64,000 bases of DNA from Rhyzopertha dominica (lineage: Eukaryota > Arthropoda > Insecta > Coleoptera > Bostrichidae). Below are positions 1-34,301 of the stretch, piece by piece (within the stretch, counting starts at the first letter, position 1; each line of letters begins with the position of its first letter). The stretch lies in NCBI GenBank assembly GCA_025024175.1, contig QCXZ01000137.1, positions 82,212,680-82,276,679 of the forward strand, read 5' to 3'. The notes under the pieces were generated by a model. That model had not been told where the DNA came from and ran no database searches. It worked only from the letters and a program-made list of their open reading frames with translations. Made by a program: the position numbers and the translations under genes.

Positions 1-124
1 TGAGCATAGCGTTTTGACATTCCCAGTATCGCAGTTACCATTTGTCATTGCGATTACTGCTTTTTATAGAATAGTGCTACGTGCTTAATTTCCAGTGCGA
101 AGTAATCCAAACTTAATTACCAAA

Positions 125-577
125 ATGCAGGGAATGACCCTCTCCAGTTTGAAAAAACACAAAGCTGTAAGTTACATCCTTACTAATTTCCACATAACCT
201 CATTGTTAAGTAATAATCTGTGATCAACAGCATTACGAATGATAGATGGATAGTAGAATAATAAGACCCTGTTTTGATTGCAGCTCATCCCCCTTTATGT
301 ATGTGTTGGTATTGGATGTGCCGGAGCTGCATTCTACACCTTAAGGTTGGCTCTGCGTAACCCCGATGTAGCATGGAATAGGAAACCAGACGAGATTTCC
401 AATGATACGTATGCTACCAAGCAGTACAAGGTAAACAGACATTTAAGTCAATTCTTATTTAGTCATAAGTTAAAGTAAGTAGTTAGTTTGCGTTATATGT
501 AATATCATTTTCAATTTCAGTTCTATTCACCCAATCTGGACTATGAAAACCTGAAAAGCCCTGCACCCAAGTACTGA
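125..577 (+). CDS. NDUFA4: NDUFA4 / MLRQ subunit of the respiratory chain, 3 exons
   Basis: Small inner-mitochondrial-membrane protein, first described as a complex I subunit and now placed with cytochrome c oxidase. Exons by splice motifs and phase: 125-166, 284-430 and 521-577, all phase 0, giving 81 aa, the usual family length. A short N-terminal stretch (MQGMTLSSLKKHKA) precedes one hydrophobic segment, about residues 15-38 (LIPLYVCVGIGCAGAAFYTL), followed by the family motif around LALRNPDVAW and the C-terminal FYSPNLDYENL. Introns are 117 and 90 nt with gtaagt/gtaaac donors. A poly(A) signal lies 50 nt after the stop. The gene looks complete and intact. Identification rests on recognised family motifs rather than a database search. 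Confidence 0.93.
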
Positions 578-627
578 AGGACGTTGTGCTTANAGTAATT
601 AAGTTAGTAAATGTTAAATGTATTGTA

Positions 628-633
628 AATAAA
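628..633 (+). terminator. Poly(A) signal of NDUFA4
   Basis: AATAAA about 50 nt downstream of the NDUFA4 stop codon, giving a very short 3' UTR. Confidence 0.75.
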
Positions 634-1227
634 GGCTTGTGCTAAATAATCGTTATTATTTTGTGAAATATGTGTATCAGCTGCACAAACTTTACTGGAG
701 TTCAACATTGAAATAGGATGTTCTTACTATTAATAAACAAAATTGATTTTGAAAAACCAATCAAAGCTGTAAATAAATAGTAAACTCCTGTAAATAGTAG
801 GCGTTAGTCAGGATTTTGATATCCCTAAGAGCTGGTTCCATCTATCAAGTTTAAGTTTTAAGTTAAGTCTTTAGTAAGGCAAATTACTTGTCAGTGAAAT
901 CATATCTTAATATCAGGTAATTTAATACTTGTATTACGTTATGAATGAATGAAAAGCATTGTACAATGATGCCAACTTAAATCAGTCCTATCGTTCTCAT
1001 TGCGTTGTGCTGACGGATATCTCAGAATGGTAATGAAATACTTCGTTAATGACACAACTTTACAATTCTATGAACACAGTCATATGTTGATTTAGCTGAA
1101 TCCTAAAAAGCAGTTCGATTTCTTTGATTTATTTCTTCTTTAGATTCGATTTTGTTACATGTATTCTCAAATTGCAGCAAACCATTCGTGACTGAATTCT
1201 CCAAACAAACAAGAATTTTTCTTTGCG
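634..1227 (+). other. Intergenic spacer and PPCS 5' flank
   Basis: AT-rich, with no convincing reading frame. It should hold the PPCS promoter and 5' UTR. A possible 3' splice site (attgcag) lies near 1177, so a non-coding first exon is conceivable. No TATA box or other clear core motif was recognised. Confidence 0.5.
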
Positions 1228-1374
1228 ATGATGGCAACAGTGTTAAGACTAGGGTCGAAAAAAGCACAGATGGTGTTTACCGGCGCACTGAACCTCACTG
1301 TTTACGTTGTTGGTTCAAAATCCAAAGTTTCCAGGGATCTGTTTAGACCTTTTCACAGCTCCAAGGCTCATAAA

Positions 1375-3053
1375 ATGAGTTCCCACTGGGAAGAATTTTA
1401 CGCTACACACCTGCCTCCCACAGATTTCGAAGACAATAGATCTTTACTAAAAGAATTTGTGGACCGCCACTACAAATCTGGTCAAAGGATCGTCCTGATA
1501 ACTGTGAGAGTTAACAGTTTAGGTTAGGAAGTAAATTCTTCATGTGAAAGTGTTGTATTTGCAGTCCGGAGGAACCACAGTGCCCCTGGAACATAATACG
1601 GTGAGATTTGTCGACAACTTCAGTGCTGGCACCAGGGGAGCCGCTTCCGCTGAATATTTTCTGGAACATGGCTATGTGGTGATTTTTATGCACAGACTCA
1701 AGTCACTCGAACCCTATACAAGACACTTTAATGGGCAGAAGCTTATGGATATGCTGGAACTACACGAAAGGGGACCAAATACCACAATTACTGGTGGGTA
1801 TGTTAGAATATTAATTGACACCTGTTGAATTGACCTTGCCGAGGTATCCTGCCTTCTGTTTTCTTTTTCTAAATGAATTTAATGCCTCTGCTGCAGTTTG
1901 TATATTATGTGTTTCGCTCTTATTAAGATGATAAAAATAGAGCATAACAGTGACATTTGTAACCTCTATCCATCCTCGTTCTAAAGAGGACCATTTTTCT
2001 AGCACGAGAGATGGAATTATCCATAATTCTGGTTAACTGGCAATTGCAGTAAACTCAGCATTGTTTCTATTTCAGTCAAACCAGACAGCGTAGATATCCT
2101 AGCACCTGTACTAGCTAATTATAAAACGGCACAAGAGGGGGGTAGAATCCTATTTGTCACGTTCACAACCGTTTCCGATTATTTCTGGCTCTTGCGAGCT
2201 GCATGTGAGTGCCTATCGCATGCTGGTCCCAGAGCCTTGTTGTATCTAGCGGCTGCGGTTTCTGATTTCTATGTACCATCAAAAGAAATGGTATGTATCC
2301 AATGACATTTAGTGTTTTAATACCTTGTTTGTAGATGTCTCTTTGATGCACTAAATTGTGGAATTCAAAACACGACAGTCAGTTGTTTTTTTAATTCCAC
2401 TGAAATCAACGAGACATTTTTAAACGGGAGTATTAAAAACTAAAGCCGTATTCTATAGGTACGCTTAGCATCAGCTATCAGGAAAAGGTTGCATACGTTT
2501 GCATTTTAGCCAACCCACAAAATACAGTCAGGTGCTGGTGCACCAACGATCTCGCTACAGCTGGTTCCCAAACTGTTGGCACCCCTCGTCAGTCTCTGGG
2601 TGCCGCATGCCTTCGTCGTCTCTTTCAAACTGGAGACGGACGAAAGCATTCTTATTAACAAGGCGAGGGATTCCTTGAATAAATACAAGCACAAGGTAAG
2701 GACGGCATCTCATATTAGGTACAGAAATAAAGACTATTTGAGTGTAAGGAACCTTTAGATTAAACATTCATTGGATTATTTCCCAATCTGATATTAAGAA
2801 AAATTGAAATTTTGCTTCAAGTTGTGTTCAATTATTGCCTTCTTCTAGTTCAGTTTTAATTTGGGATCTTCAGTTGGTTATAGGTAATATGCTGCAAACA
2901 AGAAGACATCGAGTTGTATTTGTAACACCAGAGAACAGTTATGAGGTCACATTATCGAGAGAACAAATGTTGGCGGGGATGGAAATAGAGGACCTGATAG
3001 TCTCCAATGTTATTGCTAGTCATACAGATTTTATATCGAAATTTAAGTACTAA
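1375..3053 (+). CDS. PPCS: PPCS, phosphopantothenate-cysteine ligase, 5 exons
   Basis: Second step of coenzyme A synthesis from phosphopantothenate: ligation of cysteine to 4'-phosphopantothenate, normally cytosolic, ATP- or CTP-dependent. Exons 1375-1503, 1565-1793, 2076-2290, 2510-2695 and 2874-3053 join in frame to 312 aa, matching the roughly 311 aa of the human protein. Recognisable family blocks are [13 protein letters not shown] (nucleotide-binding, spanning exons 1-2), [57 protein letters not shown] and the C-terminal GMEIEDLIV. The donor of exon 2 was chosen as gtgggt at 1794 because only that phase joins to VKPDSVDIL. The ATG at 1375 fits the family start, but an in-frame ATG at 1228 without an intervening stop would add 49 residues (see findings). 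All exons are intact. Confidence 0.92.
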
Positions 3054-4278
3054 AATTTTCGGACCACTGTTTAGGAAAAGTTGCATTTATTTACTTCGTA
3101 AATTTTTATCATTACCTTAAAATGCCTTCTCGACCTATTAAGGATTAGGAGTATTAGTAAATACCGAGTACAAGTAGGCGATGTTAGGTTTTGTAATGGA
3201 GGTTTCTAAGTTTTCTTTCTCCTACGGATTATTTTCACAGCTCAATTTTTACAAGTGTATATAGTACAATTACATTGTAAATAGATTAACAAATTGGTGT
3301 CTATCAGGGTATGTTACTGGATAGAAAGTAGTGTCTGATAATTGGTGGTTAGTAGCTATAAAATGTTTTTATTTCTTGAAGCGAATTACATATCCTTTTT
3401 GCAAATTTTATGTACTTATCTTCTATTTATATATTTATTTATTTGTGTTTTTTTTAAGTGGTTTTAAAGAGACAAATCAGAACATTGTCTTGTTCAGATG
3501 TGGACTACAATATTCTTGTCAAGGCTACCATAGTATGTAGTTTTGAGCTGATGCATACATTAGTACTTTGTATTATTGTTGTTCATTTAATCTTTTTACC
3601 ATACAGAGCAAATTAAAAACCGGGCAGCTTCAGAAAGAGTTCACAACCATTGGTGTACAAAGTTGCAATTCTGCGTAAAAATGTAACAAATCTATGCATC
3701 AACTCACTGGTTTTATTATCTTTTTATAGTTTTTATATTATACATTCACTGTGTAAAACAAACTAATTGTGATGCTGTTAAGTGTATACCGCTCGTAGCA
3801 GTACTGCACTGTTAATTTAAGTTACTACATTAACTATTAGTAGTATCTTTCATTTTTTATGCTGGAAAAAACTGGTGATTCTTTCAGTGTAAGTGCTGCT
3901 ACCTCTGTGCCGAAATGTACTATGCTTGTGAACGTATAACATATATATACCCTTCAGGAGGTTTGTAATATAGTGACCTTGTGATTTTTACATACCATGC
4001 GTACTATTATTTTTGTAACGATTTTGAATAGCCGAATTCACTTTCTGATGTCGTTTTTCAATGGTAGTAGCTGCATTTGTTGTGAATCTATTATGAATCC
4101 AAGTGCTGCATTAGAGAAGACTATGTAGTTCGGTGGTGAAATAAAAGTTCCTTTTGTTAAGACTGGATTTTTGATAACTCTTCCCACACCTTCCAGCCTG
4201 TCAGATCATGAAGTTGACAATTACATGACATCTACATTCACTTTATGAAATTTTATACACCGTAAACTTTTCGGTTTG
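3054..4278 (+). other. PPCS 3' UTR and 5' flank of the TOG-domain gene
   Basis: A 1.2-kb AT-rich stretch without a supported gene. AATAAA at 4140-4145 is the best poly(A) signal and would give PPCS a 1.1-kb 3' UTR, leaving only about 110 nt for the next gene's promoter and 5' UTR. A short frame after a possible acceptor near 3606 ends at a TAA about 70 nt later and resembles nothing recognised. Confidence 0.45.
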
Positions 4279-6762
4279 ATGGTAAGTTGCCCTGCTACAC
4301 TTCCATTTTCTTAACTTCTCTTTCAGGACCGACAACCGTCTGATGAAAATCTAAACTCTCTTTCATGTCCTGTAAAACCAAATGCTCTACGTAAAATCTT
4401 GGCTCCTCATCATCAAACGTATTCGAGTGTAGTGTACGCTACTCACCCTGAGGTGCAAAATCCTTTTGTTCCTCGACATCAATTAAGCTTGGATACAGAC
4501 ATCAGTGCTGAGATAACAGCTTTAAGGCTATATGACTTGAAGGATTCAGGTACTCAAACAAGTAAAACCATACTTCAGTTGGTACAACAGGCCAGAGATT
4601 TGAGCCCTGATAGCTTAATGCAATCACCAAAAGATGATGATGACGACTACAAGGAAAGCTGTGAAGTCATGCCGCAGGATCAGTATTCCCTAGATGGTTC
4701 GGTTGTTGAGCACGAACAAGTCGACTATGAACCCAGTTATTATCGACAGAATTTTGATGATTTTAGAAACAGCCATGAAAGTGACCCAAAAATGTCACTC
4801 ACCGAGACCTTCCTGGCCAAAACCAAATACAAAGAATGCACCTCTAGCTGTTTCTCAGGTTATGAAATGAAACGAAGTCACTTCCTTAATTTTATGAAAA
4901 AGAACAGTTCGACTAAATTAAAATCTAAGTCATTCGTCGATTCCTATCAATGTAACTCTCCACAGGAACAAACTCCCAAGCAACGAAAGTTCACGGTGAA
5001 GCAGGTTCGAGATAGGAAAGAGAAGACGCATGTGCACGGTTCTGGAATCCCTTTAAAAAAGACGAGTCCTAGAACGGAACCACTCATGAAAGATCCCGAG
5101 CCCTCACCAAAACCTAGTCCGAGACGGAGACAAAGAAACCGCAGCAGCTCGTTTATGTCTCCAACCNTAGCGAGCGAGCAAAGAAATCAGCTGCCCGAAA
5201 TTCAAAAGATGCACATGCTGTTGTCTCCGATAAGGAGGGGGCGATCAACTAGTCCGAAATTTGCTAAAACAAGGCATACTCTCACTAGAGTTCCATACAT
5301 TGATGAGAGTGAATCGGGTGAAGTTTTCGGATGTGACAGTTCAAAAAGCCAAAGGAGATATATGCACGGGGTAGACGTTGCTACTGCTAAAATTAGCCCA
5401 CCTCACAATACACTCATGTTTGAGGAGGATCTGTTGAGGATTGACAATCTTACTTTAGATATAGTATCATCAGATGTAACGTTAAAAAAGCAGATGGTTT
5501 AAATTCAGTTTAATTATGAATTCCATTTCAGGGAAATCTAAGTAGTGAGGCCAGGGTATCTCAATCAAACTCCACCACGTCTTCTTTAGATAATACGATA
5601 GCCAATTCCCTTGCTAAACTGAGGGACAGCGACTGGTAATCTTTTAGCTTCGCCTAACCACGATAATAGCGATAAAAGTACTAGATAATTTATATTTAGG
5701 AGTACATCATTGAAAGGATTGGCGGAAATAATAGAATTATGTCGTATACTCGACCCGGATTTGCTGTTTCCCCATATGACAGCAGTTCATCAACGCCTGC
5801 TGGAATTACTACGCAGTTCTCGCTCTCATGTTTGCAGGACTGCATGTCAAGCTGCTGGGCATTTGTTTGAATCTATGAAGGATACTAGGCGACCTGTAAG
5901 TTCTGTTGCTTTTCAAAACACTTTAAAACATAAAAAAGGTTGTTGGACTTCCGTATAATATGATCTAAACCCCCTTCTACCATTTTCTGGTGTTTTAGCT
6001 CTTTATAACTCTATTTTTTGTGTTTATTGTACATATACATATATCCACTACAATCCTTTTGGTCTGCTGGGCTTATAATAAACTATTATTATAATGTTTA
6101 TTAAAAAATTGAAATTATTCGGTGTTTTTTTTCATTCTGCAAAAATGTGTTAAACTTCTATCCAAGCTAAATTTTGACCTCTGTCCTATTGATGTGAATG
6201 TCTTATCCCTAGGAGTAATCCACAGCAGTTTTTCAGGAATTCGACGACATAGNGAACCTGTTACTCTTCAAAACCGCAGATGCAAACAAATTCATAAGAC
6301 AAGATGCAAACTTGTCGTTAGATTGCATGGTGACTCACATTAACACATTCCACGCTGTAAGAACTCTTTGTGCTAAAGGACCAACACATAAAAATAATCT
6401 GGTTCGAACAGCAGCAGCTAGGTTGCTGGTTTGTGCAGTTGTCATTGCTGGGGCGGAAAACATTTTGAACCCTAATAACAATGAGCACACACGAAAAAGG
6501 GTGTTTGTGCATATGGTGAAGTTTTTGGATGACAAGCATTTAGACGTGAGGTAAGTTCTATGAAAGCCATTTGATATATATTCGCGACTTGTTGCCACCT
6601 AAATTTGTTGACAGAAAATATGGAGAGCGTCTTTATAAGGTTCTGAGTCGAGAACCAAACTTTGAGATGTATTTAAGAAAGTATCTGGAAAAGGAAGAAA
6701 TAGCAGAGCTTAAGAAATCACTTAAATTGTCAGATAAAAAAAGATTGATTAATTATAACTAA
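4279..6762 (+). CDS. TOGARAM1: TOGARAM/crescerin-like protein with C-terminal TOG domain
   Basis: TOG-array proteins bind tubulin and regulate ciliary microtubules; that role is inferred from the family. Exons: 4279-4281 (the ATG alone), 4327-5475, 5532-5635, 5700-5895, 6237-6550 and 6615-6762, in phase throughout, 637 aa plus stop. Residues 1 to about 400 are low-complexity, serine- and basic-rich (SPKPSPRRRQRNRSSS), as in family linkers. Residues about 410-600 form helical HEAT-type repeats: KLRDSDW, KGLAEIIELC, RTACQAAGHLFESM, FIRQDANLSLDCMV, RTAAARLLV and MVKFLDDKHLDVR. The tail KYGERLYKVL...EKEEIAELKKSL resembles the end of FAM179/TOGARAM. Only one TOG domain is visible, whereas vertebrate TOGARAM1 has four, so either this is a short insect form or further 5' exons were missed. 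Ns at 5167 and 6253 leave two ambiguous residues. The start is inferred from ATG followed by gtaagt. Confidence 0.7.
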
Positions 6763-6865
6763 TTAACGCATTAAATTGATTTTTGCCAAATAGTTTGTGT
6801 AATTTAGTTAAGTGTTCATTTAGATTCTACATTTTCATATATTTTACATGCAGTTATTGTATGAA

Positions 6866-6871
6866 AATAAA
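6866..6871 (+). terminator. Poly(A) signal of the TOG-domain gene
   Basis: AATAAA about 100 nt after the TAA at 6760-6762. Confidence 0.7.
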
Positions 6872-7149
6872 ACTTTAATGTAATGTCCAGAAGTATGATT
6901 TAATACTGTAAAAAGTGTGCTGCTTATTTCCTGCAGCTTCCAGCTCATTTTTTGATTTCTATTGGAGAACATTTACACAAACTTTTCCACTAGATGCGTA
7001 GAGAGGGGCAGACTGGTATTAGTAACTGTAGGTCCCTGATTTATTTTCTCTTAGAGGGGATATTTGAAAACGAATTTATGGTAACTGTAAATAGCCTCTT
7101 GGAACTGCAACTGAGGATAAATAACACTGAATTATAATAAATACTATGA

Positions 7150-7850
7150 AAGTTATAGATTGGCAAATGGATCTGTAACAGTGAAAGGAATGTGTAGTAG
7201 ACATGAAAGAAGTACAGAGAATGGGCAATATCTCATAGAATTTTCAGTAGAATATATCTTGAGAATAATGTCTACATACCTCAAACAAGATACAAGAGTA
7301 TCTGAAAAAAATAGAGCTGCATATCAGACCAAGGAGAGATTAGAAAGTAGCAGGATTCTCAAAATATGTGAAGACATCAGAAGACGTTTCTCGAAGAGCA
7401 AAGGAGAGGATATACCAAACAATGGTCAAACCTACAGCCTACATCAACATATGAATGGAGATTATAAAAAAAGATAGAAAGGCAATTGAAATTTTCGAGA
7501 AGAACATACTGAGGAGAATATATAGAGGTATAAAGAGGATGGAAGATGGTGAACAAATCTGGTGAACATCTGGAGAGCATGCCAGAAGAAATAATATGTA
7601 AAAAAATAAAGACAAAAACAGTAGACGGTTAGATCATGAGGAGGCAAAACACTTGGAGTTCGCGGATGGAGATGAAAAGCGCAGAGCAAAAAGGGATGGA
7701 TGTGACTGCCATGGTCTGTAGTGAGGTAGATGATGGAAATGAATCGAATACCAAAAAGGGCGCTGAATACGAAAAAGCAGAGGGTAAGGCTAGCAAAAGA
7801 AATGGCAATAAGATCGTGGAAAAACCAGTCTCGCCGCCTCTGGCCGCGTC
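7150..7850 (+). mobile_element. Degenerate non-LTR retrotransposon fragments
   Basis: The translation at 7160-7300 (ENGQYLIEFSVEYILRIMS) resembles the endonuclease domain of non-LTR elements. It runs straight into a segment near 7470-7560 (IEIFEKNILRRIYRGIK) typical of the region C-terminal to reverse transcriptase. Near 7730-7840 another frame (RIPKRALNTKKQRVR...IRSWKNQ) resembles the far C-terminal tail. The reverse-transcriptase core is missing between them, and frames shift several times. The remnant is therefore internally deleted and dead. It lies directly upstream of the CpG-rich Fps promoter. The call is by remembered motif similarity only. Confidence 0.6.
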
Positions 7851-8281
7851 TCGCCGACAATAAACCAAACAAATTCTTCGCGATCGGATCGCACTTTCCA
7901 CCTACTCTACTACTTTCGTGTGCTGCAAACCGCCTAGTACAACAAAACGCCCCTACCTCCGCGAGCCACTGCCCGGCTAAAGAGACTTTTTACGGTCGGT
8001 GCCAGCCTGCACTCGCCGTTTCAGCCTCAGAACGCGTCGACTCGTTGGAGGTATCCGTACCATCAGCACCACGTATCTCCCGTTCAAATTCGGCCGTGTG
8101 CAATAAAAATACCGAACGCTTATCTCTCGCGGATCATTCGTTATCGTCAGTCGGAAAACTGAAAGTAGCTTCAGTGATAAGTGCTAGAACAATGTTGCTC
8201 GGTGCGGGGCCGTGAAATTCTGTTTGTTGATAGTTCTAACCAGCTGGGTGAAAATGTAAACAGTGAGTGTCCCTGAAAGAA
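7851..8281 (+). promoter_or_regulatory. CpG-rich promoter / 5' UTR of the Fps gene
   Basis: Base composition rises sharply in GC and CpG just before the Fps start codon, in contrast to AT-rich flanks. TCAGTC at 8147-8152 and TCAGTG at 8171-8176 match the arthropod initiator core. No TATA box is evident. Transcription start is not proven. Confidence 0.5.
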
Positions 8282-32254
<23,973 letters not shown>

Positions 32255-32752
32255 CACCTGTTATATCAACTTCACTGTTTCTAAAGTAATGACTCTTTAG
32301 TATGAGTTCTGTGATTCGAAATTTTTGTAACTGTTGTAACTAGTGTGAGACATAGTATTATTTTGTAAAGTCTATGTATGGTTGCGCGCTTATCACTGTT
32401 GCAATTTTTACACACATGAATATGTAGCATAAGTTTACTGCCTGTTTTTTTTGTCTACTTACATGTGGAAATATAAGTGTTTTTCACATTTATTGTATTC
32501 GCTCGTATCCATGTTGTCCCACATACAATTAAGGTCAAAAAAATATTGCTTTTATTGTTTTTTTTTTGGCAAAAACTGCAAAATTCAGATTGTGATCTTT
32601 TTAAAACAATTTTATAAGACTGATAGTGTTTTGCCTCCTTTTTTAATGCTGGGTAAAAACAGTTTTGATGCTCGTTTTGATATTAAACTTTACCACTTAA
32701 AGAGAGGAAGAAAGAAACAAGTTTATAAAACTCTTTTATTTCATAAACATTC
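32255..32752 (+). other. Convergent 3' UTR space between Fps and eIF2B alpha
   Basis: About 500 nt between the two stop codons. The only poly(A)-like hexamer seen for Fps is ATTAAA at 32682-32687. The eIF2B alpha signal (AATAAA on the minus strand) is at 32735-32740, so the two transcripts may nearly touch or overlap at their 3' ends. Confidence 0.55.
32735..32740 (-). terminator. Poly(A) signal of eIF2B alpha
   Basis: AATAAA on the minus strand only 12 nt past the stop codon, implying a very short 3' UTR. Confidence 0.6.
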
Positions 32753-34032
32753 TCACAAGTATAAATTAATTAATTCATCACTAACAGCTGATGGTGTCAA
32801 TATGCCAAGGTCAGTAAAAAGAAGTGTTATGTAAGCAGGTGGTGTGTAATCAACCAGAGGATGTTCCTTTCTTATGTGACCATCCTTTGAGGAATACTGC
32901 AAAGCAGATGAACCTAGCAAATTTATATTCAATTGGATCAATCTTACCTTATATTCAACAGGGAGGTCACTCTGACTTAACGGAAAGAGTCTCGAAAATT
33001 TAAAGCTCTCTGCTAACACGTAAAACGGCTTCTTCAATTCTTTTGCACAAACTCCCATTGTATAACTTCCAATCTGAATAAAAAAGTGACAATCATTTCC
33101 TCTAAAGTTGTCTTTCTAACTCACCTTGTTTATCATCCCCCCACTTTCCACAACTGATTCCGCACCCACCATGACGAAGCTGACCTGTTCCATCACGTAG
33201 CCTACAGCTGAGTCAAGAATTAGGGTGCATGCAATATTCGAAGCTTCAAGATCTTTACACATTCGTTTGCTGCCAATTTAACAATTATTACAATTAACTT
33301 CCGCTAGCCGTAACAGATACGTTACCCACTACCGTCTGATGCAGATTCTGTCACAAACACTTCAAAATTCTTTCCCTGCTGCTTGGCTGCTATCATGGTT
33401 TGAAGGACGACACGAGACCGTGAATGGGTCAATATCGTCTGAGATAAAAAAATTAGTTCTTGATCGATTTTGGTGTCTAGTTGGACTAAGTGTACTTACA
33501 GCACCATTCACTATAAATTGCGAAGCCAGCTTGACAATTTTCCCTCTGGAATCATTAAGATTCTTCAAGAATAAATGTCCTCGTTCTAGCATTATTTTTT
33601 TACAATCGGCGAAAGACTGTAATTGTCATTCATTAATTATGCTGTTGTGAGCTGTATTTACAATTTACCTTGGTAGTGTCTATGTTAGCTAACGTAATAA
33701 ACCTTAAAAACAGTTCGCAACCTGAATTGATGGCAGCTACGGGATACTGTGTATTTTTCATTACCTCTATTCCTTCCTTTAAAATTTCATGCAAACCTCT
33801 TACAGTTTCATCTATGAAAAAATTAATCAATGCATTAGATTATTTAAAATAGATACATACACTTATTTTTCTTAATGACTTCCATCAGGGTTCGAATGGC
33901 AGCCACCCCAACAGATACATCTTCGTTAACTTTTACGATATCTTCAAAATGCTTTTTTATATCTTAAACAAAAATCAGTGTCATTTAATTTCCAATGAAT
34001 ATGCGAATTAAAAATATACCTTCTTTGTCCAT
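32753..34032 (-). CDS. EIF2B1: eIF2B subunit alpha (EIF2B1), 8 exons
   Basis: Regulatory subunit of eIF2B, the guanine-nucleotide exchange factor for eIF2 in translation initiation; it senses phosphorylated eIF2. Minus-strand exons: 34032-34020, 33962-33861, 33811-33669, 33616-33500, 33438-33326, 33269-33125, 33073-32948 and 32896-32753. Phases agree, giving 300 aa (human 305). Motifs: [117 protein letters not shown] and [19 protein letters not shown]. The last two exons are separated by a 51-nt stretch (32947-32897) that is itself open; reading through would add 17 residues absent from the family, so an intron was chosen. Start context is CAACATGG. Head-to-head with a putative plus-strand 5' UTR exon. 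Confidence 0.93.
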
Positions 34033-34301
34033 GTTGAAATTCCACTTAACCTAAAAATATCCTCCTTGACATTTAGCGAAGTTTTGTTCCCTGTATTACC
34101 GGTATCGCCACATAGTTCCCAATAGTTCCAAACGACAGCGCCACGTGTACAAAGAATATCGTAATCGAACCAATCGCGTACTAGATCAACAATCACGTGC
34201 TCGATCGGTGCTCAAAGTGTCATTTTTGTGCAGTTGTTGTGGGTTGCCCTGTCATCGTTCAATTTTTCGGAGTGTTGTCGAACAAAATTTTTATTTTGTT
34301 T
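34033..34301 (+). promoter_or_regulatory. Compact divergent promoter with paired CACGTG boxes
   Basis: Lies upstream of eIF2B alpha (minus) and before a strong donor (gtaagt) at 34302 that would end a plus-strand non-coding first exon, possibly of the ZFAND gene 20 kb downstream. Palindromic E-boxes CACGTG are at 34142-34147 and 34194-34199. No transcript evidence is available. Confidence 0.45.

Noticed and set aside
1798..1803. Best-consensus donor gtatgt for PPCS exon 2
   Set aside because: It shifts exon 3 out of frame; the weaker gtgggt at 1794 joins correctly to VKPDSVDIL.
2163..2767. Minus-strand frames opposite PPCS
   Set aside because: Shadows of the real PPCS exons 3 and 4.
3331..3540. 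69-codon hydrophobic frame
   Set aside because: Composition follows AT-rich DNA; it starts at a non-ATG codon and no homologous motif is visible.
3606..3680. Short open segment after a possible acceptor, ending in TAA (KLKTGQLQKEFTTIGVQ)
   Set aside because: No upstream exon joins convincingly and it resembles no family known to me; it lies in the probable PPCS 3' UTR.
7462..7901. Hydrophobic minus-strand frames of 90-136 codons
   Set aside because: Antisense of the purine-rich retroelement relic, giving artificial Phe/Leu/Ser-rich products.
33811..33865. eIF2B alpha exon 2 ending at gtgtat (33862)
   Set aside because: That phase gives an immediate stop in exon 3; the next donor, gtatgt at 33860, restores the frame.
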